A DNA stretch of 64,000 nt, from contig NC_063436.1 in NCBI RefSeq assembly GCF_020379485.1, forward strand, positions 21,760,423 to 21,824,422, in the 5' to 3' direction. A model generated the notes under the pieces. That model saw only the letters and a list, made by a program, of their open reading frames with translations, had not been told where the DNA came from and made no database searches. This document shows positions 46,838 to 56,984 of this stretch, piece by piece. Each line of letters opens with the position of its first letter. Positions within the stretch are counted from its first letter, which is position 1. The position numbers and the translations under genes were made by a program. Source of the DNA: Brassica napus (taxonomy: Eukaryota > Streptophyta > Magnoliopsida > Brassicales > Brassicaceae).

Positions 46838-47515
46838 AAGCAAGCTGGGACCAAACCTGCTTATGTTAGAAAGAATGGGCCTTAAGCTCACGGTATCAAT
46901 TGTCATGTGATGACTAACAAAACTGTAATTAATGGACCTCTTAAGGTTCATTAAGATGTGGCCTATTTAAATAAATATTGTCTATGACTCGAAGAAATAA
47001 ATGAATGGGTCAACGATAGAAATGAGTTTATTTGTATTATTAATCAAAATAGACTTGTAAAGTTTTTGACTAACATAATCCACAACTTGTTCTCTATTTT
47101 TCTTTTAAAATATTCTAAGTTGGTATATATATATATATATATATTAACTCATTTCATATCCAAATCTTGAATACACTTGTTCAAAAGGAAAGAAAAAAAC
47201 TCAGTAATTTATTTTAAGTTGTCAACTTTTAAACATTCGTTTTCTTATAGATAAATTGTCAAATTGTATAAATTTGGCTTGCATAACAGTAAAATACTAC
47301 TGCATAATTGTCAAACAATTCAAGTTGATATTGTTGGGGTTAGAATATGTTGTTTGACAAAGTCAACAAAGAATGTTCTTTATTGCATGACAAGTTGAGA
47401 TTAACATAGAACACCCAAACGTCAAAATGGAAAATTGGGATGGCTCATGCACTCATAAATCATTGGGTGCAAATTAGACACGAAACTAATAAATTTATCT
47501 TGGGAATAAAATAAG
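46838..47515. other. 3' flank of copy C
   Basis: Trailer of copy C followed by AT-rich spacer containing a (TA)n microsatellite at about 47122-47144. No gene or element ends seen. Confidence 0.4.
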
Positions 47516-48592
47516 AGAAAAAGACTAAAATAGCATCAAACCAAGTTTTTGTTCCCAAAGTAGCATTCAAGGCTCAAAGTCACAAAAATAAGTTTCATTA
47601 AAGAAGTAAATATACACTTATACCTTTTGGGTTAATTAATACAAACCTTAGGGTTTAGAGTTAAGGGGGTGAGGTTTTGGAATTAAGATTTAAAATTTCA
47701 TAAAAAATAAATACTAAAATAAAAAATAAAAAATTTTAAAACAGTTTCAAAAAGTATTTTTAAATTATAAAAAGAAAATGGCAATTGTCAATAATAGCAC
47801 CTTTTGAAGTTTATATCTCAAAAAGAACACTAGAAGGAGAAAGTCACAAAAATGACATTCATTAAAGGGTAAAATGTCCCTAATATCCTTGGTTTAAATT
47901 AAATAAACAAATAAAAATAAATAAAAATAAAAATAAAAAATAAAAAATAAAAATAAAAAAATAAAAAATAAAATTTTTTTTTATAGTTTCAGATTATATG
48001 TTTTCAGATTCGAAATTTTTATAATTTTTTTTTAAAAAAAAATTTTGAATTTTTTTTTATTTTTTTTTCAAATTTCTTTTTATAGTTTAAAAATAATTTT
48101 TGAAACTGTTTTATAAATTTTTATTTTTTATTTTAGTATTTATTTTTTATAAAATTTTAAACCTTAATTCCAAAACCCCACCCCCTTAACTCTAAACCCT
48201 AAGATTTGAATTAATTAACCCAAAGGGTATAAGTGTATATTTACCTCTTTAATGTAACCTATTTTTGTGACTTTGAGCCTTGAGTGCTATTTTGGAAACA
48301 AAAACTTGGTTTAGTGCTATCCTAGTCTTTTTCTCAAAAGAAAATTTGAAAAAAATAAAAAAAAAATTCAAAAAAAAAAATTATAAAAATTTCGAATCTG
48401 AAAACATATAATCTGAATCTATAAAAACAAATTCATTTTTTTATTTATTTTTGTTTGTTTATTTAATTTTAAACCAAGGGTATTAGGGATATTTTAACAT
48501 TTAATGAATGTCATTTTTGTGACTTTCTCCTTCTAGTGCTATTTTTGAGACATAAACTTCAAAAGGTGATATTATTGACAATTGCTCATAAA
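47516..48592. repeat. Compound inverted repeat (four related arms), probable MITE within MITE
   Basis: Four arms of about 250 bp: A (47516-47775), B (47780-48060), A' (48075-48337) and B' (48345-48592). A' is the reverse complement of A and B' of B, with long near-identical blocks (TAAGGGGGTGAGGTTTTGG against CCAAAACCCCACCCCCTTA; GAGAAAGTCACAAAAATGAC against GTCATTTTTGTGACTTTCTC). A and B also resemble each other (AATAGCA...AAAGTCACAAAAAT...CATTAAAG). The pair A/B' therefore makes an outer foldback and B/A' an inner one. Centre is A/T-rich (AAATAAAAA runs). No coding sequence. Confidence 0.85.
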
Positions 48593-49327
48593 ATAATATT
48601 TAAACATTTAATTAATTACAAAATAAATAAATTATTAGTGCTAAATTAAATAACTTTGTTTTAACACGCTTACTTACTGCTAAACGAGAACAATATAGCT
48701 GCTTTTAATCTCGCTGCTTGGGATTTAATTAATCGTCAACACAAACTTAAATTTCGTGGGTCGTTCTAAGTCGTTTCCGCGTTAACTCCCATTTGTTGAT
48801 CCCTTCTTCTTCTTCTTCGTCGTCGCATTGATTTGGTCCCTTGTTTTGTGTCATTAAGAACCCAATCTTCTTCTCTCTCATCGACTCCACTTCTTCTTCT
48901 TCGCTCCTCCAGGTATACCCCCGATCTGCTCTCTCTCAGTGCTCAATTTCAGATATCTACTTGTTTGATAGATCCTAGGGTTTTCGATTCTTCTCTCTGT
49001 TTCCACCCCCAACGACTTTTCCGATTGTTGTTGTTTCGATGCCTAGAGAATTAGAGAAGCTATCGATCGAATTTTTTTGTGAACAGTCCCGAGTTTTACT
49101 GCTGCTGTGTAGTTAAATTGTCCTGTAAGCTATTCTCTCATAAGTGGAATCATCGATGGATCTTTACATCTTCCTTATGGATTTATCCTAACTTGATGAA
49201 CTTTAAAGCTTTGTTTTTTATTTATTTTACTTTTAGTCTCTTTGCTTAAAAGTGTAGATTCACCGCATCAATTCTGATTACTGCTTGATCTCTGCAGGAA
49301 GGAAGGTTTACTTTGAGAGACGAGACA
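48593..49327 (+). other. SNAP33 promoter and 5' UTR with leader intron
   Basis: CT-rich leader (TTCTTCTTCTTCTTCG, about 48808-48823) precedes a 5'-UTR exon ending at a clear donor (CAG|GTATAC, about 48912). The acceptor is TCTCTGCAG at 49296. The leader intron is about 385 bp. Short open frames in the leader have no recognizable domain. Confidence 0.6.
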
Positions 49328-50603
49328 ATGTTTGGTTTGAGGAAATCTCCAGCAAAGCTTCCCAAGCACAACTCTGCTGATCCTGGCTTTCACAAATCCT
49401 CCAAGCCCAATCCTTTCGATTCTGATGATGAGCTGGACAACAACAACAGCAACAAACACACACTTAACCCTTCCAAGAGGACTTCCTCTGAGCCTTCTTT
49501 GGCTGACATGACCAACCCTTTTGACGGTGAGGAGAAAGTGTTTACTTCGTCATCCAAGCAGTCCTTGACTTCTAACTCCAGATACCAGTACAAGAACAAC
49601 TTCCGCGACTCCGGAGGTGTTGAGAACCAGTCTGTTCAGGAGCTTGAGGGTTATGCTGTCTACAAGGCTGAAGAGACTACCAAATCTGTACAAGGCTGTC
49701 TCAAGGTGGCTGAAGATATAAGGTCTGATGCTACTAGGACTTTGGTCATGTTGCACGACCAGGGTGAGCAGATCACCAGGACGCACCATCAAGCTGTTGA
49801 AATTGATCATGATCTCAGTAGAGTAAGCTAGCTTCTTTTCTTTTTTTTTTAACATCTTTATTATTCCTTAGAATAAGAATGACTAGGTACTTAAATTATA
49901 TGGCTTTTTTTATTTGCAGGGTGAGAAGCTTCTTGGTAGCCTTGGAGGTATGTTTTCAAAGACTTGGAAGCCGAAGAAGACTCGCACTATAAACGGTCCA
50001 GTCATTACTAGAGGTTTGTTTCTTGCTCATTGATTCCTCTATTCTATTTTTGCGTTTTTTCCTGATTGTGTGATTCCCTTTCTGTTAGATCACTCACCAA
50101 CGAGAAGAATTAACCACTTAGAGAAAAGGGAGAAACTGGGACTGAACCCAGCACCAAAAGCACAATCAAGAAGCAGAGAACCGCTTCCTGAATCAGCTGA
50201 TGCGTATCAGAGAGTGGAGGTTAGTACGACTTATATCTTCCCTCTCTTCATTTTTTTCCTCCTTTCATATGAGTTGCATGAACATCATGCAAATGCACAA
50301 GGAGGAGTGAATGAACATTGAAAGCCAGTTTCTTAAACATTTGTGGAACAAAAGTTTTGTCTCTTTCTCTGTAATCTTGCTAAATTTTATACTTGTTTAT
50401 GACAGATGGAAAAAGCCAAGCAAGACGATGGGCTTTCAGATTTGAGTGATCTACTGGGAGAGCTAAAGAACATGGCAGTTGATATGGGAAGTGAAATCGA
50501 AAAGCAGAATAAAGGACTTGATCATCTTCAAGATGATGTTGACGAACTCAACTTCAGAGTCCAACAATCAAACCAACGTGGCCGCCGTTTACTTGGAAAG
50601 TAA
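49328..50603 (+). CDS. SNAP33: SNAP25-type t-SNARE (Qb+Qc)
   Basis: Four exons: 49328-49822, 49920-50013, 50089-50219 and 50406-50603; 306 codons (305 aa), family size about 300. N-terminus MFGLRKSPAKLPKHNS with Asn/Ser-rich stretches and NPFD motifs. The Qb SNARE helix covers residues about 100-165 (QELEGYAVYKAEETTKSVQG, LVMLHDQGEQITRTHHQA). A linker follows (GEKLLGSLGGMFSKTWKPKK), then the Qc helix at about 245-300 (GLSDLSDLLGELKNMAVDMG, ELNFRVQQSNQRGRRLLGK). It pairs with syntaxins such as KNOLLE and PEN1 in membrane fusion at the cell plate and plasma membrane (known for the family). ATG chosen as the family start; an in-frame ATG lies 15 bases upstream. Confidence 0.95.
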
Positions 50604-51029
50604 TGGACAGAGTTATATGCTCAAACCGGTACTCATTAGTCATTCAACTACTTCCTCCTTCGTTCCAGCTTCTTTGATCTTTGTTGCTTAAAACTCAAAC
50701 CGGTACTTATCATTGTTATATACGTTTCTATGCTTGTATTTGATATTATCATGAAAAACCAAAAATCTTATTTTGCAAAACACAAACACTCTTGCTATTG
50801 TTTTTCTGTATCATACTGACAACATATGAATAGTGTGTTTAAATCCCAGAATTATATAGCCTTACAGAATCAGTGCTAAAGATGGACATAAGAGTACAAG
50901 AAAGTTGGGAACAATTCCATGAAATAACAGCAGAACTGTGTGAAGATTAATAAGAAAAATCACAAAGGAAAGAAACTCTTTATTCTCTTCACACTATCTC
51001 TGCTCTAATCCAATAACTCCCCCCAAAAA
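50604..51029. other. Convergent 3' regions of SNAP33 and the LYR gene
   Basis: The two genes converge here. Holds both 3' UTRs; no hairpin terminator or extra gene seen. Confidence 0.5.
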
Positions 51030-51293
51030 CTACTGAACGTTGAGTTCCATGATGTTCTTGGTCTTGGGAGGATATGCCAAGTAAACCTTGAGAACCCTCT
51101 CTACAACCTCCAGCTGTTCTTTACCTTCAGCATAAACCTCATTCACCTTTGACTGATCAGTGAGGTTCCCGTTCATGCGGAAACCATCCAAGGTCCTTTG
51201 CTTTGTGTACTCCCTGATGTTGTAGTCAGGGTATTTACGTCCCGCTCGAAGCAGAGAACGACAGAGGCTGATCACTTGACATTTCGCTACCAT
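51030..51293 (-). CDS. ISD11: LYR-motif Fe-S cluster biogenesis protein (ISD11-like)
   Basis: Single exon of 88 codons (87 aa). Complex 1 LYR family: ISLCRSLLRAGRKYPDYNIR, EYTKQRTLDGFRMNGNL, and a C-terminal helix (LEVVERVLKVYLAYPPKTKN). ISD11 stabilises the mitochondrial cysteine desulfurase NFS1, which provides sulfur for Fe-S clusters. The Leu-Tyr-Arg motif reads Leu-Cys-Arg here. An upstream in-frame ATG would add ten residues (MVYKQQGLFA); the internal Met fits the family N-terminus (87 aa). Shares a divergent promoter with the ankyrin gene. The ISD11 name rests on size, motif and synteny with At5g61220 (memory). Confidence 0.85.
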   Translation of the reverse strand: MVAKCQVISLCRSLLRAGRKYPDYNIREYTKQRTLDGFRMNGNLTDQSKVNEVYAEGKEQLEVVERVLKVYLAYPPKTKNIMELNVQ

Positions 51294-52749
51294 TGCAAAC
51301 AAACCCTGCTGCTTATATACCATAGAATCAGTATAAGAATAAACATTAACTAGGAACGCAGGCGAATTTAATTAGCAATGCCAAAGAGAAGTAGTCAAGA
51401 TAACGGCTTAAAGTGGCATACTTTGAATCAAGAAGTTAAAAATTCTACAGAAAAATCTAACTAGTGATGAGATTCATCATCAGCAGCATTCAATTCCAGC
51501 TCTTCCAACATTATCAACAAACTCAGAACTTCAACAAAATCCACCAAAAGCAGTCTTTAAAACAACCAATTAGACAAGAACATCTTCCGAACCACATTTC
51601 ACCAAAACCAATGCACAACAAAAGAGACAAGAGCAGCTGAATCACAAGAGGATCCGACCAAATTCACCAATAGTTCTACCAATTAACATAGAATTTGACG
51701 GATAAGTAACTTCAAACCCATATATACATTACCAGAATGAATACGCCGGAGGATAGTTAGTTCCCTCACGTCAACAAAACGAGCTAAGCAGATGAGATTT
51801 TGTGTTACTACATAGCCAAACCTAGTTTACCCGAAAGCAAACCGGGAAAATAATCTGAAAACCGGTTATAAAATGGGCCGATTTATTAAGGCCCGTTATA
51901 TTGGGCCGATAGTGATAATAAGCCTTGTATGAGCTGGCGTGTTCGACGACACACAAATATAGTAAACAAAACTCATCTTCTCTGTTGTCTTCTTCTTCTT
52001 ATAAAATTCGATTCGATCTGCGACGAGCAAACCCTTAGCGCAAACTCTTATAGATTCCTCAGAAAATCTGTAACTCCGAGCTTTGATTTCACCAGCTCTG
52101 TTTCCTCTCTCTCCATCCATCTCCTCGCTGGGTAAGGTACGAGCTCGATTCAGTTCACCTTTCATTGAAATTGATTTGCTTATTCGTCGTTGCTATTCAT
52201 CATTGGATTCGTATGCCTTAGTTTTTGAAAAGTCTTTGATGCGTTGATTAGTTTCCATATTTGCGATTTCACTAAATTGTTTTTTTATTTATTTTTAACG
52301 TATTGTTGGCAGATCTTTAGAGCTCATATCGACTGCTGCTTTCTTGGCTGAGGAGAAATTAACGGTAAGGTTGAGTCTCGTCTCGATGTGGGAGGGACAG
52401 TAGGATGAAGATCCCTAATCATTAAGACTTTTTTTAATTCAAGAGTGATGCTCATCTTCTCTCCTCTGTCTATGGCTTTTACTGTCATCCTTCAAAAGCT
52501 TAGTGTCTTTGGTCCTGGTTTGAATCCCTCTCTCCCTTACTGCTTCGCCAATCACTCCCGTTAACTCTTCCTCCTTCACTTGTCTACACTCTTTGATATT
52601 GCTTTTGACATTCTTGAGTCAGATATACACCAAACAGGTCATGTAAATCTGAGTTAGTTCTTGAGGGAAGTCTTCTTTGACCTTCTACACCAAAACCCGC
52701 ATCTTACTTTCAAAGCTAGTTTTACTTTACCTGAAGCTTAGACCCAAGA
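51294..52749. other. Divergent promoter, leaders and 5'-UTR introns of the LYR and ankyrin genes
   Basis: The LYR gene leader runs leftward from 51293 and the ankyrin gene leader rightward from about 51930. The ankyrin 5' UTR seems interrupted by introns: a donor GGTAAGG near 52132, an acceptor GGCAG near 52313, and a further donor near 52362. No other gene seen. Confidence 0.5.
51874..51907. promoter_or_regulatory. Site II cluster in a bidirectional promoter
   Basis: TGGGCC at 51874-51879, AAGGCCCG (GGCCC at 51890-51894) and TGGGCC at 51902-51907: three site II-type motifs within 34 bp. They sit between the divergent LYR and ankyrin genes. Site II motifs are typical of plant genes for mitochondrial and translation functions, which fits the LYR gene. 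Confidence 0.7.
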
Positions 52750-53277
52750 ATGATCCAAGACCTGCCGGTTGCATTCTCGCTCCGGCGTAACTCCTTCAGA
52801 CGCCGTTCCCCTAGATCAAACGTCGATGACAGGGGGTGGACTCCGCTCCACGTCAAAGCCAGGAAAGGCGATCTCAAATCCGTCAAACAGCTCCTCGACC
52901 AAGGGTTCGACGTGAACGCTCTAGCGTGGGGACCCAAATCAAAGGGAGTGACTCCGCTTCACCTTGCTGCTGAGGGAGGTCATATAGAAGTTATGGATCT
53001 GCTTCTCGAGCGTGGGGCTAACATCGATGCTAGAACATGGGGCTCTTGCGGGTGGACTCCTCTCCATGCTGCGGCGAAAGAGAGGAAGAGAGAAGCGGTG
53101 AAGTTTCTGGTGGAGAATGGGGCGTTTCTGCCGGATGACATAAGTGATACGAGGTTCAATCCGCCCGTGCATTACTGTCATGGACTGGAGTGGGCTTACG
53201 AGGAGATGGAGAAGCTTAAGAGCGAGTCTTCTTCTTCTTCATCTGGTGGAGACACATCTTGCAGTTCAGAGAACTGA
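52750..53277 (+). CDS. PIA2: Ankyrin-repeat protein (PIA2/ANK6-like)
   Basis: Single exon of 176 codons (175 aa). An Arg-rich N-terminus (LRRNSFRRRSPRSN) is followed by three ankyrin repeats: DRGWTPLHVKARKGDLKSVK, GVTPLHLAAEGGHIEVMDLL and CGWTPLHAAAKERKREAVKF. A Ser-rich acidic tail closes it. Arabidopsis At5g61230 (memory) is described both as phytochrome-interacting PIA2 and as mitochondrial ANK6. The basic N-terminus is compatible with mitochondrial targeting but does not prove it. The first in-frame Met is used. Divergent from the LYR gene. Confidence 0.88.
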   Translation: MIQDLPVAFSLRRNSFRRRSPRSNVDDRGWTPLHVKARKGDLKSVKQLLDQGFDVNALAWGPKSKGVTPLHLAAEGGHIEVMDLLLERGANIDARTWGSCGWTPLHAAAKERKREAVKFLVENGAFLPDDISDTRFNPPVHYCHGLEWAYEEMEKLKSESSSSSSGGDTSCSSEN

Positions 53278-53635
53278 TCTTTGTTGCTGTCTTTTTTTGC
53301 TTTGATATTTCTCTTGTCAGAAATCAGAATGTTACGGTTTTGTCAGAACTCTGAAGAAATGTTATGGTTTGTGTTTGGTTTTGTATCTTCTGTATGTCAA
53401 AACTGCTACTGGTATGCCTTTGCATAATAAATCTTGTGTATGTCAACTTATGTTCGACAACGTAGCTAACTTTGGTTTAACGCTTGCTCTCGGTTAACCG
53501 GTTCTGGATTGAACAAATATGAGCACACTTCAAGTGTCACTTGTCTTGGTCTCATCTGAATTATGTTTCTACCACAAGGTTAATTAATTAGTGAGGCGAA
53601 TGAATCTAATCATCTCTATTAACATAATCAACATA
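53278..53635. other. 3' UTR of the ankyrin gene and spacer
   Basis: Trailer with a possible poly-A signal (AATAAA at about 53426). No gene. Confidence 0.5.
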
Positions 53636-53903
53636 GGGGATGATTGGTAAGTGCCGTAGCTTTATATTTTTTGCTGTAGAATTTAATCTGTAGATTTATT
53701 TGCTGTAGCTTTCTTTGCTGTTGATTTCTAAAGCACTAATTTTTTGCTCTGGAAATAAAGCTCTCAACGGCTATATTTTGATTTTGCAGAGATTTTTTTG
53801 CTGTGAGTTTTTTAAGGAAAGCAAAGCTCGATTGGTTGAGATATATAGCTGTAGATTAAATTTTAGTTGTCCAGAGCATCTACAGCCCCAACCAATCATC
53901 CCC
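53636..53903. mobile_element. 268-bp MITE with 13-bp terminal inverted repeats
   Basis: Begins GGGGATGATTGGT and ends ACCAATCATCCCC, a perfect 13-bp inverted repeat. Interior holds repeated GCTGTAG words. Flanks are ATA on both sides, so the duplication may be 3 bp. Superfamily not assigned. Confidence 0.8.
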
Positions 53904-54417
53904 ATAGAAACTAAATACAGTATAACTTCTTTAAATTAATACTCTATAAATTAATATACACTAAAAATCTCTATAAAATAATATAATTTTATAATAAATT
54001 GAGTTTTTAGCTCAATTAGTATATGATAAATTAATAAAAAAAAATGTAGTTTTGGTGTAATCCCAACATTACTAATTTATAGAGGTTTTATTATACAAAA
54101 CTTTAAAATTGTGAGTCTAAATCTTAACAATTTACTGTGACCATTTGCTAATATTTATATTAACATTTTCCAACATGGTAGTGATTTTTATTCGTTGACA
54201 AATTAAAAGAAACCTGACGGGGTTGGTCCAAAACCAATATAAATCAAATCTGTTACAAACCCGGGTCGTTACCAGACCCGTCGGTGAGAAACGGGTTTGA
54301 AAACACGTATTCGGAAGAGAAGAAAAAAAATGTCTTTCCCTTTATAACATAGCTCGCCTCTTAGATCCGTTTTGTTCTCATTCACACTTGATTGAGCTGT
54401 CAAGCAAAAGAGAAACC
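53904..54417 (+). other. Promoter/leader of the LRR gene
   Basis: AT-rich spacer with a TATA-like TATAAAT at about 54238 and a compact leader. A short GC patch (ACCCGGGTCG, ACGGGT; 54258-54300) may be a regulatory palindrome. No gene. Confidence 0.45.
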
Positions 54418-56627
54418 ATGGCTTCTCGGTGTGAGCTACTCCTGATCTGCGTCTTGTCTCTCCTCTTCGCTGTCTCTCACTCCAAGACGTTGAAGCGAGA
54501 CGGTAACTCTGCTTCTTCCCACTCAATTCCTGGTTATGTATCTACGGATCGCCTCCATTGCTTGATTGTTTATAGCTCTCTCTTTAACAAATTTAGAAAC
54601 TTTTTTTGTTGGGTTTCCTTTCTGATCTAAGCTGAGCTGAATTTTGGCAGAGTCATGTGTACAAACAGTGATTAGATCTGATAGTATCTTCTGTCTTATT
54701 AGCTCATGTGTTGGATCTTGTGCTACAGTGAAGGCTTTGAATGAAATCAAAGCATCTTTGGGATGGAGAGTGGTGTATTCATGGGTTGGTGATGATCCTT
54801 GTGGAGATGGAGACCTTCCTCCTTGGTCTGGTGTCACCTGCTCTACTCAAGGTGACTATAGGGTCGTCACTGAGTTGTAAGTTCCCAAGTTTCTCTTACT
54901 TTGTATGTCTTATTCTTCTTCTGGATATCAACCTGGTTTGCTTGATCTTTCTGATTTGCAGAGAGGTTTATGCGGTTTCGATTGTTGGACCCTTCCCCAT
55001 TGCAGTTACGAACCTTCTGGATCTCACTAGACTGTAAGCTTCTCTTTTTGTGTGTGACATTAGAATAGATGTATGTTAGACATCTTTGAATGTCTATCTG
55101 CAAACGAGATAAAAGGTTAGAGCTTTTGATGTTTTGAGATGGTTGGATTGAAAAATGGTTTTTGATTTTTTTCAGGGATCTACATAACAACAAGCTCACT
55201 GGTCCAATCCCTCCCCAAATTGGACGCCTGAAACGGCTTAAAGTACTGTATGTTCCTTTTGCTCTTATATTCTTGTTGATTATCTGCCTTTTTATTTCTT
55301 TATCGTTCTGAGACCAAACTCGAGATAGTATCCAAGTTTCTTCCGGAACAAAGATTTGAATTTAAGGTCATCATATCATGCACAATGCTTATAAATACTT
55401 CACCCTAATCATCTACTCTCTTGTAACCAATAGAAACCTGAGGTGGAATAAACTGCAAGATGTGATTCCCCCTGAGATTGGGGAGCTCAAGAGACTAACG
55501 CATTTGTAAGTGTACCTCTTGTTTCTTGTTTAGCTTCTGGTGATTGTTCATTTGCCTCCAAAGGAAATCATCTTTTTTTTTTTGTAGGTACTTGAGCTTC
55601 AATAGTTTCAAGGGAGAAATTCCAAAGGAACTGGCTGCTCTTCCCGAACTTCGGTATCTGTATCTTCAAGAAAACCGTCTCATTGGTAGAATTCCTGCTG
55701 AACTGGGGACGCTTCAAAACCTCCGCCATCTGTAAACACCCAGCTCCCATCTTCTACGTACAGTTAGGGTCTTTTTTTTATCACTAATGAGATCTGGTTT
55801 TTGGTTATTTTTTTCAGAGATGCTGGTAATAATCATTTGGTGGGAACTATAAGGGAGCTCATCCGTTTTGATGGTAGTTTCCCATCTCTTCGCAACCTGT
55901 AAGCATCCCTTCACAATCTGCTCTTTTGCTTCTCTTTTCCAATTTTATATATATTCTATTATTATACACACTGCTTTTTTTTTTCTCTTTCTAAAATCTC
56001 TGATCATTTAGGTACTTGAACAATAACTATTTGAGTGGAGGAATCCCTGCGCAGCTATCGAATCTTACAAGCTTAGAGATTGTGTAAGCATCCTACACTG
56101 CACATTAAGAAACCGTAACTGGATATCTCTTAATCTTGGGTTACTTTATTATGTAGGTACCTGTCTTGCAACAAATTTATTGGAAACATTCCTTTTGCCA
56201 TTGCTCATATTCCTAAGCTGACATTCCTGTAAGTTTTTATCTCCGTCTCAGATTTGCTTACAGTCCACATAAAATATGCATTCTCATTGGCTAATTATGA
56301 AACCAGGTATCTTGATCACAACCAATTCACTGGGAGAATCCCAGACGCATTCTATAAGCATCCATTCCTCAAAGAGATGTGAGTTCTCTCGCCCTACTCA
56401 ATTCAAAACAATGAAACTCGGGAGTTATAAGAATTTGAACGAGTTTCTGATGACTGATGGTGCAGCAGACAAGTTTTAGGTTTTGCTTTCTTCAGTATTC
56501 ATTCTGACAATAAAGAGACCTGTTTCAAATTTTCAGGTACATTGAAGGCAACATGTTCAAACAAGGCGTGAACCCAATTGGTACCCACAAAGTTCTTGAA
56601 GTTTCTGATGCTGATTTTGCTGTGTGA
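54418..56627 (+). CDS. LRR-only secreted protein
   Basis: Eleven exons, all phases consistent: 54418-54502, 54729-54876, 54962-55033, 55176-55247, 55434-55505, 55588-55731, 55818-55898, 56012-56083, 56157-56228, 56307-56378 and 56537-56627; 327 codons (326 aa). Signal peptide (ELLLICVLSLLFAVSHS), LRRNT cap (ALNEIKASLG, DPCGDGDLPPWSGVTC), then about ten plant-type LRRs (LHNKLTGPIPPQIGRLKRLK and so on). Most repeats are encoded by a single 72-nt (24-residue) exon with identical phase. No transmembrane segment or kinase. Likely an apoplastic protein-interaction partner; ligand unknown. Synteny suggests At5g61240 (memory). Confidence 0.92.
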
Positions 56628-56984
56628 TGACGAGGTAGAAGAATTCTAGGAGGCTGTAGAGAAAAATGTCTCAGACCTACCATAGAAAGATGGTGCCACT
56701 TTAGCTTTCTTCACTATTTGATGTTTTGTATGGTCTTGATCGTTGCAAATGAAAGAGAACATAGACTACAAGTGTTTTTCTTATTTTATATTGTATAGTT
56801 TAGTCACATTCCACTAATCTATATTTCTCCGTAATCAAATGATATGAAAGTAGATTGGAATAAACCCAGTTATCAACGTATTGTTGTCCAATAGCATGTG
56901 TATGCATGCAGTTGCGAAGGTATATCCACTTTTTGTTATTCAGATTTTCATTTTTACAAGTTACCAAAAGATCGTCATGGTCCT
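56628..56984. other. Convergent 3' regions of the LRR and GH79 genes
   Basis: LRR gene trailer and the GH79 3' UTR meet here. No gene or element recognized. Confidence 0.5.
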
